From NCBI GenBank assembly GCA_036245805.1, contig BTRK01000001.1:5084001-5148000 (forward strand): a stretch of 64,000 nucleotides of DNA. The letters are read 5' to 3'. Positions within the stretch are counted from its first letter, which is position 1; the number at the start of each line of letters is the position of its first letter. Below are positions 1-13,700 of the stretch, piece after piece. The position numbers and the translations under genes were made by a program. A model generated the notes under the pieces. It had not been told where the DNA came from, made no database searches, and saw nothing but the letters and a program-made list of their open reading frames with translations. Origin of the DNA: Pristionchus mayeri. Taxonomy: Eukaryota; Nematoda; Chromadorea; Rhabditida; Neodiplogasteridae.

Positions 1-203
1 TGAATTAGCTTATCGTTTAGCGGACCATGGAAAAGGATACAACATTTCAACCCTTTCGACTTTCAACATGCGTTCCCACATAACACAAAATATACAATTT
101 CGAAGAGCAAATACGTTCTAAAATATATAGCATATCAAAAAAAACCTTCCCGAAGTTGCCCTCAGTGTTATTCGTTTTTTAAAAATATTTTCCGTTCGTT
201 CAG

Positions 204-1292
204 GTCGAACTGGCGTTCTGGGACACGACCGGGGAGTGGAGAGGAGATGTGCGTATGACGTAGAATTTTCAAAATTGAAAAAAAAACGAAATCCAAATAA
301 ATCGCCGCTAAACTAAAATAAATATACAACTATGCTCTAGAAAGTGCGATATTTTAAACTTTGAAACGCGATTTTGCAGCCTAATTACGAAAAGTGGCGG
401 CCGCTCTCGTACCCAGAAACGGATATCATCCTCATAATTTGTGCTATCGATTCACCTGATTCGTTCGAGAATGTTGAGAGAAAGTGGGCTCACGAGGTAG
501 GTCGATACCGTTTGCTGTTATTTTCCCAATTTCGATCCCAATGTTTTAAATCAATTCATCCGCCATTGTTCATGTATTCACTTTTATGAGTATTTACAAA
601 AAAAATAAGATACATTTATCAGCACTCTCACATTTCTTCCTCACTGGTAGAATTGCGTGAGGAATTAATTATATTCATTTTCTTAAATCAATAGTAACTG
701 TGATAATTATGAATTGTAGGTTCGTCAATACTGCTCGAACGTTCCTATCATTCTGGTGGGAAATAAGAAGGAACTCCGCACCGATCCCGAGACGGTAACT
801 TTACAGAATCATGATGGATATTGTATTATTTCACTTCTAACGAACAATCGAAGATCTGAAGGAAGTGAAAGGTCAATTTCCAGATCAGGGCACTTCAGAA
901 GCTTGAGCAGAAACCCGTGAAGACGGAGAGGGGACGAGCCATCGCAAGGAGGATCGGTGCTGCAGCCTATATGGAGTGCTCTGCGAAACATAAAGAGGTT
1001 AGGAATTGATTGCACCTGGTGCTCGAAATTTCGATTTACTTGCAAATGTGCAAAAGGTAAATCGTTACAGGAAAGCGAATAATGAGAATACATATTGTCT
1101 TAATGTCCAAATAAAAGATATTTAGTAAGCCATGAAATCTTTGATTTATCAAAATCGACATGCTACAGCAGTTCCCATCCGACCAAGTACAAAATTTGAA
1201 TAATTTTGTGGTTTCAGGGCGTCCGAGAGATATTCGAGAAAGCAGCTCTACTGACTCTTCAACCAAAGGGGAATAAATGTGTGATCCTATAA
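204..1292 (+). CDS. Rho-family small GTPase, 5' end missing
   Basis: Five exons (204-248, 380-496, 720-794, 884-997, 1218-1292) join in phase 0 to give 141 residues and a stop. Rho hallmarks are visible: WDTTGEW at the G3 position, [23 protein letters not shown], the G4 motif VGNKKEL, the G5 motif ECSAK and a C-terminal CVIL, a CAAX box ending in Leu and therefore probably geranylgeranylated. The P-loop and switch I exon (about 55 residues) lies upstream of the window. Rho proteins are membrane-bound GTP switches for actin and contractility. Oddities: the usual DTAGQE is DTTGEW, so the catalytic Gln equivalent (Rho Gln63) is Glu, and about four extra residues separate it from RPLSYP. The family is certain; this paralog may hydrolyse GTP poorly or be a divergent duplicate rather than the main rho-1 gene. 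Confidence 0.9.
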
Positions 1293-1499
1293 GCTTTACT
1301 TCGACATTCCATCCTTATCTATTCTGAATTGTCATATCACATTTTATTATCATTATCATTGTATTATTCAAAACAATATCACATCTTCACGCATTCTGAA
1401 GTGTCATAACATCATCTCGTGAGATTTTGCTTATCTCGAACTGTACTATTTGAATGATAAAATATCCTGGATAATGTTATCGATTACCATTGATCTAAC

Positions 1500-1505
1500 A
1501 ATAAA
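1500..1505 (+). terminator. Candidate poly(A) signal of the Rho-like gene
   Basis: AATAAA lies about 210 bases after the stop codon and before the repeat-rich stretch that begins at 1563. It is the first canonical signal noticed downstream. Confidence 0.4.
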
Positions 1506-1562
1506 CACTTTTAGGATAACAAAAACGTATCTAAAAAAATGTCATACTGATTTTGAGTATTA

Positions 1563-4338
1563 TTAGGTTGTTGCAAAAGTCTTTCATTCATTCATTCATT
1601 CATTCGTTTATTCCGTTAGGTGGGAGTTCAAGAAATAACGAGAGGGTATACAAGAAACGGATGTCCGTCGATTGGATCGAATCGGTTGAAGGTTGCTAGG
1701 CAGCAAGGGTAGGGGAGGGGACGGGATCAAAGATCAAGCCGAGTGGCAATAATAGACGGGGGATAAAAAGTGGGGGGTTGTGAACGGATATAACTAGAAA
1801 ATACACTATGCGAAGAACTAACATATTCTATGGGAAGAGCATTCCAAATGGACATGGTTCTAGATACAAGAGTGGAACAAGAATTATTTGGTATGAAAGG
1901 TAAAGATATACGAAGTGGGTGTGCATTTCTGAGGGGGCGAGTGAGTGGCGCGCGTGTAAGTAGAGAAGAAATATCAAGAGAATAACGGCTGTGGATAATC
2001 GAATGGAGGAATAATATATCAATTATGAACCTACGGCGTTCTAAAGTCATTAGATTAAGCTCATGGAGCCGATGCTTATATGATATAGGAGGGAGGGAAC
2101 AGCGTACATACATTCTGCGGGTATAGTCACGCTGAACTCTTTCAAGCTCTTTAGTCAATGCTACACTATGTATAGGATTCCAGATAATGGAGCAATATTC
2201 GAGATTTGGGAGGATGAAAGTATTATACGATTTGAGATATAACTCAATAGAATTGCTACGAAAGGATTTAAAAATTAGATTAGATTTGGTACGGGCTTTA
2301 GAAATAATTTTACTAATATGGGATGAGAAAGAAAGAGAAGGGGAGAAATGCACTCCTAGATCTTTAATGATACATTTACTTGGGTCATTGCTAGGCTCGT
2401 TTAAGATAACACCGTTAATGGTGAATAGTTTACGGGGATTATGTCGGCCATAGTGAACAATGTGACATTTAGTTTCAGAAACGCCAAGATTCCACTGCGA
2501 GGACCAGTTAGAAACAATATCTAGAGCGGATTGCAAGTCATCTGAGAACAGAGGGGCTTCAGCGAACAACTTGAGGTCGTCTGCATACACAGAATAATAA
2601 ATGGAGGCCGGGAATTTTACACAGATATCATTGATAAATATGATGAAGAGGAGAGGCCCGAGACAAGATCCCTGTGGCACGCCAGATATGACCGGGGATG
2701 GTGGGGAAAATGAAGTGTCAATAAATACGGATTGCGTACGACCAGAGAGATATGAATGGAACCATGATACAATGTGATTAGAGATGCCTAACTCGGACAA
2801 TTTATGTAACAATAATCTATGATCAATAGAATCAAAAGCTTTTCTGAAATCTATGTAAATTGTGTCAAAAGGAGAGCCATGCTTAGAGATGCGGAGATAA
2901 TGTGCATAAGTCTCAGCAAGATTAGTGGAAGTTGATCTACAATTTCTGAAACCAGATTGGTGAGGGTCAAATAAGTTGTTCTGGTCAAGAAACGCCGTAA
3001 TTTTACCTATGATAATCTTCTCAAAAACTTTACACACAGATGAAGTAAGTGAAATAGGACGAAAATCTGTTATAGAGTTACTAGATTTTTTTGGAATAGG
3101 TTTAACTAAAGCTTGACGCCATTGAAATGGCACTTGGGAGGTAAGCAGAGACTTGTTAAAAATAGTAAGGAGAGGAGATACAACAGATAATCTACACCTC
3201 GAAAGAACTATACTGGGAATAGTGTCGGGAGTAACATTCACTTTGGGGGCAAGCTTACTAAGTGCACAGATAACATCCACGTAAGAAATTGAAGGGAGAT
3301 CGAAAATGAAAGAAGGGGAAGGGAGAGGGAGTGGGGACGATTGGGGAGGGCTAAAGACAGAAGAAAAGAATTTTTCAAAAGCTACACACTTCTGGTCATT
3401 AGATGTCAGTACGGAACCATCAGAATCAACGATTCCAACGATTCTTGTGGTTTTTTATGTCAGTACTTTGAACGAGCATAACTCGCGAGTCTCAAATCTC
3501 AATGGCCAACCAACGTGGAGTTGTTTAGGGATATGCTTGAACTTTGCTCAGGTATATTTCAATCAAACCGATCGTGCAACCAACGCAAGCAATTATGATT
3601 AACCCAATTGCAAAAATGCACAACATTTAGATTTAAATTTATTTATCTAGATATTTGAAGGGAAAATTCATGAAACAACTTCATAATGTTGGGTGAGAAG
3701 TACCATTGATGTTCTTTCAAAAAAATAGGTTAGACATGTCATGTGAGTGGGTTTGAACCAAATTACATGATAGCAAAAATATGAGCAGACCCAGGCTGCA
3801 TGTGACTTGTACGTGCTTTACTAAATGGAAGACCAAGCATACAGGCTCCGTCATGTGCGCGCTGTATGCACCCACGAAGAAGCTATATCCTCATAAGAAA
3901 TATTGGCGCCTGCTTGTTTCCCCTTTCAGAAAATCTGAATTCCTCATTTTTCAGAAATATGCAAAATGAACACAGAAATGCAACATGTAGTCATTTTGCA
4001 GATCGACTCATTCCTCGAAATGATCTAACTTCCAGCATGCATAAGAAAAAGTATGTATAGGGTAAAGGTGGGAGCTTCATATAACCACCATGAATTGAGC
4101 ATTCATGCTTCAGAGGAATCATAATATTGAAAAATGTTGCGTTTTCGATGGATGAATTTTCGTAATTTTAACTGGATCCTGTTCTCGCCTCTCTGATTGG
4201 GCAATGATGATAGGGTGCGCATATGTAAGAGTATCCAAGGCCTCATTAGTAATCAATATCCCGAAGTTCATCTTTCAATCCAACAGGAAGATGGAAGGCA
4301 AAATATCAAAATTCCACAGGACTTTTGCAACAACCTAA
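1563..4338. mobile_element. Mariner-like element, interrupted by a LINE
   Basis: The left end TTAGGTTGTTGCAAAAGTCT and the inverted right end near 4318-4338 are flanked by TA on both sides, as for Tc1/mariner insertions. The same terminus recurs at 9770-10668, 12790-13662 and 26848. A LINE copy (1584-3448) sits just inside the left end, so the original element was about 0.9 kb. No transposase frame is recognised in the remaining sequence. Confidence 0.75.
1584..3448 (-). mobile_element. 5'-truncated non-LTR retrotransposon (CR1/jockey-like LINE), reverse transcriptase
   Basis: A minus-strand frame runs from about 3448 to the stop at 1727, roughly 570 codons with no internal stop. Reverse transcriptase blocks are clear: FRPISLTSSVCKVFEKII, the first-Asp block DFRKAFDSIDH, GVPQGSCLGPLLFI and the catalytic box YADDLKLF. 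The frame opens with a FFSSVF-type segment typical of the start of the RT region, with no start codon and no endonuclease domain, so the copy is 5' truncated and dead on arrival. The 3' end is a short tandem array of the AATG tetramer (1584-1606 on the plus strand), as in CR1-like elements. The LINE inserted into the left end of a mariner-like element. Confidence 0.9.
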
Positions 4339-4711
4339 TACATGCCTTTTCATTCGTTCGAAGTCATCGGACATATCAGTGATCGGAACATTGAAGCGCA
4401 CTACTTCATTTATTTATGAATCGTTATTCAAATTGCGAATTATCTAAATTACGGTAAAGACGAGCAACGTGCATTATTCGAAATTTTGACTGGAATCTCG
4501 AATTTAATTTGCCGAATCAATAACACTCGAACAAAGGCCATTGTCCAATCCCATCCAAATCAATTCCCCTCCTTCTCTTCTCCTCCATTCATTCCACCCC
4601 TTTTCACTCTTAGCGAGTGGTTCACTCCTCTCCCGGCGGATCAGAGGTATTTTCTCATTAATTTATTTATCCCTGTTACCACTACGATTTTGATTCTACG
4701 CACAGTTATCG

Positions 4712-4734
4712 GCTATATAATTCACCCTTTCAGG
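4712..4734 (+). promoter_or_regulatory. TATA-like motif and trans-splice-like acceptor before the receptor start
   Basis: CTATATAA lies at 4713-4720, and CCCTTTCAG ends one base before the ATG. Such an acceptor directly before a start codon is typical of nematode spliced-leader addition. The TATA-like run may be coincidental. Confidence 0.35.
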
Positions 4735-7700
4735 ATGCTCGTTCACACGATTCTACTCCTGTTTTGCGCTCTAACATACGACAGTAAGTTAGACTAATGT
4801 AGTCCTAAATGCCAACTGTTACCGATCGACGAATTATTTTTTTCAGAATTCCACGTAGATGCCTGTTATCGAAAGCCGAGGATCGATGGACCTGGACAGT
4901 TGTTGGTAATTTATATTTTCCCGAAGATTATATTAAAAGGATTAATGTTTTTTCTAATGTATCACATTTCAAGGAGACCAAATCTCAGATCGAAGCGCTT
5001 GATAATCTTGTGGGCTTGTATCAATGTGAAATCGATGGAGGAAATAGTCGATGCGCAGTTGTGTTAGTTACGATTATCTTATATCATATTCAAATTACGG
5101 CATTTCTTGAATAATTTACCCACCCTCCTTTTCCCCATCTACCTCATTCATATCACGTCTCTCATGAGAGAATCGAGCTGAGCATGGGAATGTTAAAATG
5201 AGTTCTAACCGGTTTTGGCCGCCCTGAGGCATCCCTGAGTAACCTCCGAAGTCTCATTGTTCAGACTTCATTTTGGAGCTCCCTACGTAGAATCGGATTC
5301 CGGCACCTCCCTCTTTGAGAGCAGTTTTCTTGGTTACGGTGAAAGATAGAGTAAAATGAACTCCGAGTAACCCCAACTCTTTTTTTGAGCTCTATCGATC
5401 TATGTCGATCATTTTGTCTAATAGGTAATTTTAACGTCAGTACATTGTAGGTCGATTTTCTCAAAAATGTAGGTCAAGCAGCAGCTCAAATTTCAACAGT
5501 AGATGCAGCTCAGCGAGAGCTTTCGAATGAGGGGTTTGCGAAAAAAAATGCGGGCACGGTGGTGAGATTTTCATCCTTTTAACTGCGTCTGGAAGTTTAT
5601 TTTCAACAGGGTTATCGATTGAAGATCGATCATTTTTGGCCGCTCGCTCAGAAAAGTGCGGTGTGGAATGAAATTATCTGTGGAAAATAAACTTCAAACG
5701 ATCCAGACGCAGTTAAAATGATGAGAATCTCACCACCGTGCCCGCATTTTTTCGGAAGCCCCTCATTCGAAAGCTCTCGCTGAGCTTCATCTACTATTCA
5801 AATTTGAGCTGCTGCTTGACCTACATTTTTGAGAAAATCGGCATACAATGTTCTGATGTTAAAATTAACTTTCAGACAAAATGATCGGCATAGATCGATA
5901 GAGCTCAAAAAATGAGTTGGGGTCACTCAGAAGTCATTTTTACTCTATCTTTCACCGTAACCAAGAAAACTGCTTTCAAAGAGGGAGGTGCCGGAATCCG
6001 ACCCTACGTAGGGAGCTTCAAAATGAAGTCTGAACAATGAGACTTCGGAGGGCGACTTCGGAGGGCATGCCTCAGGGCGGCCAAAACCGGTTAAAACTCA
6101 TTTCACGATTCCCCCTCCATTCCCAAGAATGGCGAATCTAGCTCGATTTTCTCGTGAATGGCGTGATATCTACAGTAGCGCTCATAAGTCATGGGACACT
6201 TTTTGCTATTATTGTAACTTTTTGCCCAGGGAAGGCATCATTCTGGCACGAAGGCTGAATATACCAAATCTTATGCTCATGATATTGGGGTATGACGTAA
6301 TAGCCTAGTTATTGCGTAGTGATGACGCAATCAAGGTGTAATTTTTCAAAACGGCATTATTCTTACATGGATTTTTTCCTACTCGCCAAACTTTATGATG
6401 TTGGAGATATGACTGAGGACTACCCAGATAAAATTTTTGAAGTTGCTGCGCTACCGCACATTTGCAGCAGCCTTGCTGCAAAAACAAGGTCTGCAATTTA
6501 GAACTCAGCTCCTAGACTAGCTAGAGACTGAGTAGAGTTGATCATGAGAATATGAAAACAATATCTTGAAATTTGCCCTCACGGCATTACAAAATCACTT
6601 TTTTGTATGTCCATTTTTTGGACTTCCATAACTTTATGGGAAGGCTACGTAAAAATCTGGTTTTTGCATAGGAATGTTCAAAATGTATTGGAGACCGGAT
6701 TTCCAACTTTTTAGAGCGATAGGACATCTTTCCTGCCTGCGGCGTGCGATTTTAGGAGGTATACTAGGGTCGGGAATCACAGTTTTTACACACTCTCGTC
6801 GTCTGTACTCTCTCGCCATAGGGGTAAATAGGGTGTTTTCCGACTCTAATATACCTCCGAAAATAGCACGCCGCAGGCAGGAAAGACGTCCAATTGCTCT
6901 AAAAAGTTGGGAATCCGGTCTCCAATACATTTTGAACATTCCTATGCAAAAACCAGATTTTTACGTAGCCTTCCCATAAAGTTATGGAAGTCCAAAAAAT
7001 GGACATACAAAAAAGTGATTTTGTCATGCCCTGAGGGAAAATTTCAAGATATTGTTTTCATATTCTCAGGATTGACTCTACTCATGATGGCGATCATTTT
7101 GGCGTTTTGATCGGGTCTCTAGCTAGTCTAGGAGATGAGTTCTAAATTTCAGACCTTGTTTTTGCAGCAAGGCTGCTGCTAAAACGTGCTGTCGTGCAGC
7201 AACTTCAAAAATTTTATCTGGGTAGTCCTCAGTCATATCTCCAACATCATAAAGTTTGGCGAGTAGGAAAAAATCCATGTAAGAATAATGCCGTATTGAA
7301 AAAGAACACTTTGATTGCGTCATCACTACGCAATAACTAGGCTATTGCGACATACCCCAATATCATGAGCATAATCTCCAATGGATTTGGTATATTCAGA
7401 CTTAGTGCCAGAATGATGCCTTTCCTGGGCAAAAAGTTACAATAAAAGCAAAAAGTGTCCCATGACTTATGAGCGCTACTGTAGGTATACAGTATCGCCG
7501 GAAAGTATTGGGCAGCTTTTTCGTTTCGCCATAGTTTCCGAACCACTCCATGTATTAAGCTAAAAATTTAACTAGGAATAGCAAATCTAATGGGGAATAA
7601 TCTGTTGTTCTTGAGAACTTATGCAAATTTCTCATTCTTGCGTAGTGATGACGCAATCATAACCACTTTTTCGAAAAAATCTATTTCTTAGCAGAAATTT

Positions 7701-10700
7701 ATCCTACAGCTCAAATTTCTTGGGTATTGAGACATGTCGTAGGACTACCCAGAAAACAATTTTCAAGTTGCTGCGAAACTGTGCCTCGTTGCTGCAGTGG
7801 GAAACGATTATGTGATGGTTTTTGCAACTTCCTCTCCAGGAGCCAGATTTTATGCTAATGATCTCTTGAAATGGTATGTGCCCAAAGTACGGTCATTCGA
7901 AAAAGTGCCTTTTTCATGCCCTGAGGGCAAACGAAAACCGATCACTACCAAACTTTCAGGGTCATCTAGGATCATGATAGCGATCATTTTTCTGCTATGG
8001 ACGAGTATCTAGCTTCCCTACAAGCGGAGTTATACGTTTTTCGTCTCAAACTTGCAGCAACTGCAGCAACGATTTGGGGTTTCGCAGCAACTTGAAAATT
8101 GTTTTCTGGGTAGTCCTACGACATGTCTCAATACCCAAGAAATTTGAGCTGTAGGAAAATTTTCTTGTAAGAAATAGAATTTATCGAGAAAGTGGAGCCT
8201 GATTGCGTCATCACTACGCAATGATGACAAATTTGCATAAGTTCGCAATAAAAAAATATTGTTCCCCATTAGATTTGCTATTCCTAGTTCATTTTTTATT
8301 TTTTAGCTCAATACATGGAGTGGTTCGGAAACTATGGCTAAACGAAAAAGCTGCCCAATACTTTCCGGCGATACTGTATGTTACGCAATCCTTTTACGAT
8401 GTAGACTGGATGATAATTGGGAAATTAGGAGGGGGTGGGCCAACTATCCAATAAGTGCACACATGAAAATATATTCAAATTTAGGAATTTAATTGTATCA
8501 CTTCAGATACAACGGAGGACGATACACGTGTATCACGTGTAATCCCAATGTCGGATATGTAGGAGTGTATATGGGAAATACACGGAGAGGGGCCGATTGT
8601 GTGGCTTACGATTTTTTAAAACCAATAGGATTCCGTAAATCCGAAACTCTGTCCGGAGCTTTTGAACAGCTAACATTCACAATTGACAAGTGTAAGAAAT
8701 ATAAAATAATGTGTTTAATAGATTGTGATGCGATTGGAGAAGGACTTGAAACGCAATTTACGAACGACAATTTTGGAGCAGGAGGGATTTACGTGAAATG
8801 CAAAGATTCCGGGAACGATTTGTTGTAAGCTGATTTCAATTCAAACTTATTTATTAAAAATACAATACAAAACAAAATATATATTGTGTACAAGTTACTC
8901 AGAGTGTGGAGATGATACGACGTCAAGAAATTACAAATATACGTTTTCAGTTCCGGCGGCTCGCACATATCTTACAATGAGATATGGTGTAAAGGGAGCG
9001 GATGGGAAACAGAGATCAGGACGGGGTTTGAAAGGAAGAAATTGAGCACAGGCGCAAAAACACCGATGGCATTTGAGTGCAAAACAGGTATTTTCCAAAC
9101 AAATTAATTGTAACCAAATCATAATATCAGCCTCTCCTCGGTGCTTGTTTCATGCAGCGGAAAGGGTGAGTACTTTTGTATAATCGTATAGCAAATCACA
9201 ATAATAAAACAATTTCAGTTGCAATTTGACGATGCATCCAATACACTCTCTTGTGAAAAATCTGTTAATGATCTCGAAATTCTTGCAAGGATTGAGTAGG
9301 TTTTCGAAATTTTTAGTAAAAAACCCAAATCATTTAATTAATTGTTGCAGGGTGAACGGAGTGGATCTTCCTTGCTTAAGAGTGCCGACAAGAAAGCGAA
9401 AATACAATTTGAATGCGTAAAAGGTGAGCATGCAATAATTTATCGTGAATTTTGACGTAAAAACGTGTTTCTGTAGTGTGCGAATATCTCGGTCCCGTCA
9501 GTCGAACCAACGCTGGATATGCAATTGAAGTGGCTTGCGATACAGCAGGAAACTATTTATTGTAAGTACATTTAGATCAAAAATATTTCTTGAAATGTAA
9601 CTATAAATTATAAAATAATAAATTCTATTTAGTTATGGGGGCAATCCAGTACAGAGGAGTAAGGTGAAGTGTGATGCTGATAATGGATGGAGTGGATCTG
9701 AAGTGATGAAGAAGGAAGCTTTCAAGACTCCCATGCAGTTTGAGTGCAAGAGACGTGAGTGGCGGAATATTAGGTTGTTGCGAAAGTCTTGTCGCGTGCA
9801 TAACTACACCGATTTAGCTTCTCTGGAATTTATGTTGGCTGACCTCATAATATATGTTAGGTACATACATGCGCACCATTGCCATTTAGTAACCCCTAGT
9901 GAAGCCCCTCTAGAAAGCCAGAAAATTTCACGAATTTTATTTTGAGTGAAAATGAGATAAAAATATGTTCCAAATTTATCATAGCCTAAAAACAACTAGC
10001 GACTTCTGAAATATTTCTTGTGAAGTGATAATAGAGGAAGGGTTGCTTGTTCAGATAAGCCCACTAGGCCTACCATTTAAGTCGGCTGCGAGCACTAATT
10101 TTACCAAATAGGGTAGTTTTCGTCATTCAAATTTGAGGATCTATATTTTGGAAGGCGAATTTTGCAGGGGAAATATTCAACCAACCCCATACTGACATAG
10201 TAAGTCAATCACCTCATATATTATGTTTTTTCAGGCTGATGTGCATACTCAGGTCCATCGAAACGAAAATGATACGATAAAACAAGTATTGGATAATTCT
10301 CGTCCAAGCTTTATTTCGAAATATGTAAAAATTTTCAGAAAGTCATTTGTGGCTGACAATCTATTAATGAGCCCTGGTAATGCTTGTGTCATGAGGTTTA
10401 TGAATATGTTACGGGTTTGGCCATACCACTCTTTTCCGAGTAGTATTACACGCAGAAAAGAGCATGTCGGTGATATCAGTCGGCAGTGTTTCGTCTTGCA
10501 CTGTTAATTTGTTAATGATCCTTCAGCTGCGGAGTAAGGTGCACTAGAAAGGCTATACAATACCCCATCGATAGTAATTAGTTAAATGATATCGATAGCT
10601 GAAATAAGGAGAATAGGCGCAACAATGTTCAAGCGCTATGACGCGACAAGACTTTCGCAACAACCTGATATAAAAACTAAAACGGTTATCATTTCAGCTC

Positions 10701-13700
10701 CCACAGACTCATGTAAATTTACCATTGGAGCCAGAGAGGTTCGATCACTTTACAAATTATCCTTTCGAAAATACTTCATTTAGCACAACTTTGACAGCGC
10801 TAGTAGGACCTTGACTTGCACAGAAAAGGATGGCAAATTGATGGCTTTAAAGTTGGATTGTATAGATACGAAGATGGCAATTTAATAAATTTCCAGCGTG
10901 AACTCAAATCGATACAAGTCGATACAGTGTGATTCGCTCTTTTGGTATGCGGGAGAAACAAAGATCACTGAGTCAGCTAAGGAACTGACTGCGAAATGTG
11001 TCGAATGTGAGATTTGACAATACATACTTCTTGCTTTGCTTGAAAATATTTATTTGTAGATTGCAAATCAGATGGGATCACAGCAGTGAACAACAATGAT
11101 GATAGCATACAACTGCAGCCTTGCGGAAAAAATATGTTATTGTGAGTTCAAAATTTTTTCAAATTACTAAAGTTTTTTTAAATGAAAAATAACATTGCAA
11201 GATATGTCACATATTTCTTCTTCAGCCAAGGCGGAAATCGAGTGGATAATGGTACTTGTTCGCTCGAGAAGGGATGGGAGCTTTCTGGAGACTCACCCAT
11301 GCACATTGCCGACACAACCACAACACTGCAGTTCCAGTGTAAAAATGGTCAGATTTGTATTAGAATTTTGAAAAAGATCTGAGAATGTTCAGTTATCCCT
11401 TGCGCTGTTCAGCAACCGGACAAGGTTATTTTCACTAATTTAATAATATAACATTTGATCAATATAACAATTTGATAAATATTTTCTAGAACATGGAAAA
11501 GCCCGGTGATTCGGGCGGAAAATTGTCTTGTTTGGGAGAGGAAAATAAAGGAGGAAGAAGAGGGTTCGCTTCTGTTGTGTGAGCTAATTTTGAACCGTTT
11601 TTGAATCAAATCTATTGCGAATTTTAGGTGGAATTCGAAGCGGTATCCCTTCCTAGAATGTGATTCCGTTCAATGGAAGTACGAAAATAAAATTATAGCA
11701 AGCGCATATGATCCATTGCCGGCAGGATGTGCATCAGGTATGGAAATTTTTGCTATTTTAGAATTCAATAAATGTTAATATAATATGTTTTAAAAGAATG
11801 TACTGCGGTGGGAGAAGGCATCTATGTGGCAACTCATATCGGTGGTGGCTATGTCGTGGCGGCTTGCAATACTTATAACCACACATTGAGGTTAGTTAAC
11901 AAATCGTTGCACTTTGAATGCCTTTCTTTCTAATAACAGTGGCAATTATCGATTTTTGTTCTTAACCGTCGTTACGTTCCCTTGTGGAGAACATGTTAAA
12001 TAAAATATTTCATTTGACAGGCATTCGAATTACCAATTCGATCTATACGGTGTGGAGTGCAGTCAATGGTCCACTTGCTGGGTGGTCGTATTCAAGTGAT
12101 CACGGAGGTGGATCGATAACCAAAGACACTGCGACCTAGCAAAACTTATATTACAAGCCACGTAAGACAATATACTTGCTATTATTTTTGATTAAACGAG
12201 GAGATGCCAGTTATTAACTATTGGGCACTTCTTCGATATTTGGACCACCCCCTCCCCTCCCCTATTATTTCTCATTCCCTCCCCATCACAGAGGGGTTGT
12301 GCGATCGAAAATCAAGGAATGAAACCTAGAAATGAGCGGGTAGGGGAGGAAGGGTGGGGGGGGGGTGGGCCAATTATCCAAGAAGTGCCAACTATTGTTT
12401 ACAATTGCTCATTCATGATATCATGAGGAATGACCTTGTAAAAATGATTCGTCAACGATTTCAAAAACACGTGATTTTCTAATTGAAGCCCCTACGACGA
12501 CTCAGGGAGTACGACAGCCCCAAGAAGGGATCCGGGCGGAGCGAGAGCGAGACGGAGAAGAGTTAGTGATAGTGATACAAAATTGAAACAATGTATTGTT
12601 ATTGCAGAAAACGAAATGGACTCTAAAGTTGGTTGCATCTTCTCAATTATTTGTTTTTGCACAATATAGATTCTTTTGAACAACCAACTTTAAGACGGTG
12701 GCCATATTCGTGGGAGGAGTGATTGTCGGCCTCATCGTGGTAGGCGGCATTGCTGCTGGAATCTGGGTAGGCATTTTTCGTTTTTATTATCAGGTTGGTG
12801 CAAAAGTTTCGATACAAAACTCACGATTTATGTTTTCGAGAACTATCTTGCTTCGGTCTTGAGCTACTCTCATATGGTTTCTTGTATGATATTAGTACAC
12901 GTGTGATCTATATAGCGCACACTATATCGCATCTCATCAATCAGTAACAGCGATGAGAAAGCATTCCAAAATCTGAGAATTGCAATTTATTTTAAACTTT
13001 TCGATTGATTATTACTCCTTGCACGGTAATAGTGGCGCCGCTTCAACACAATTTCCAAGATATATGATGACCATATATGTTACTGTACCGAGAGATCTGT
13101 ATCAGCCTTAAAACAACTTGCGAAAATAGGCACGTATTCCGGAAATATGGCGTATTGCGTCTGTCAGATTTAGAACATTTTCACAGAATTTTTTTGCTCG
13201 GAGAGATTGGGTTCGCAAATATAAAATAATCAGAACTACATATCATGAGCATGTTACCATAGAAAGTTGGTGAAGATTCACCTTTTCAATCGAGAGATTT
13301 CTCAATTATGGTGTTGAACCTCAAATTTTATCGACGAAATCGGCTTTTTTTGCAATACTAGATATCCGTGGAAGCCCGAAACTCCCATTTCACTTGTTCA
13401 GTTTCTCTGAAGGGTGGGAACTGCATTTAGTTCGTTTAGTTTTTTTATGGTTTGTGTTGAAAACCCAAAATCATGGTAATTTCGCTAATTTTCATATATC
13501 ATTGTTTTTCAACGAAATGGTATTGGACCGATCGGGTCCAGACCAATAATTGTAATGACCTAAGACTGCATCAAATAATTCCCAAGTGATGTTTGATACA
13601 TAAGAAGCATTCACAAGAAATTATGCAAAATATCTTGTATCGAAACTTTTGCACCAACCTAATATTAAAAAAAAAATATATATATTGAATAATATTTTGG

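Noticed and set aside
6634..6979. Two nearly identical 101-codon frames on opposite strands
   Set aside because: They are the two arms of a palindromic element read in mirror fashion; no protein family is recognisable.
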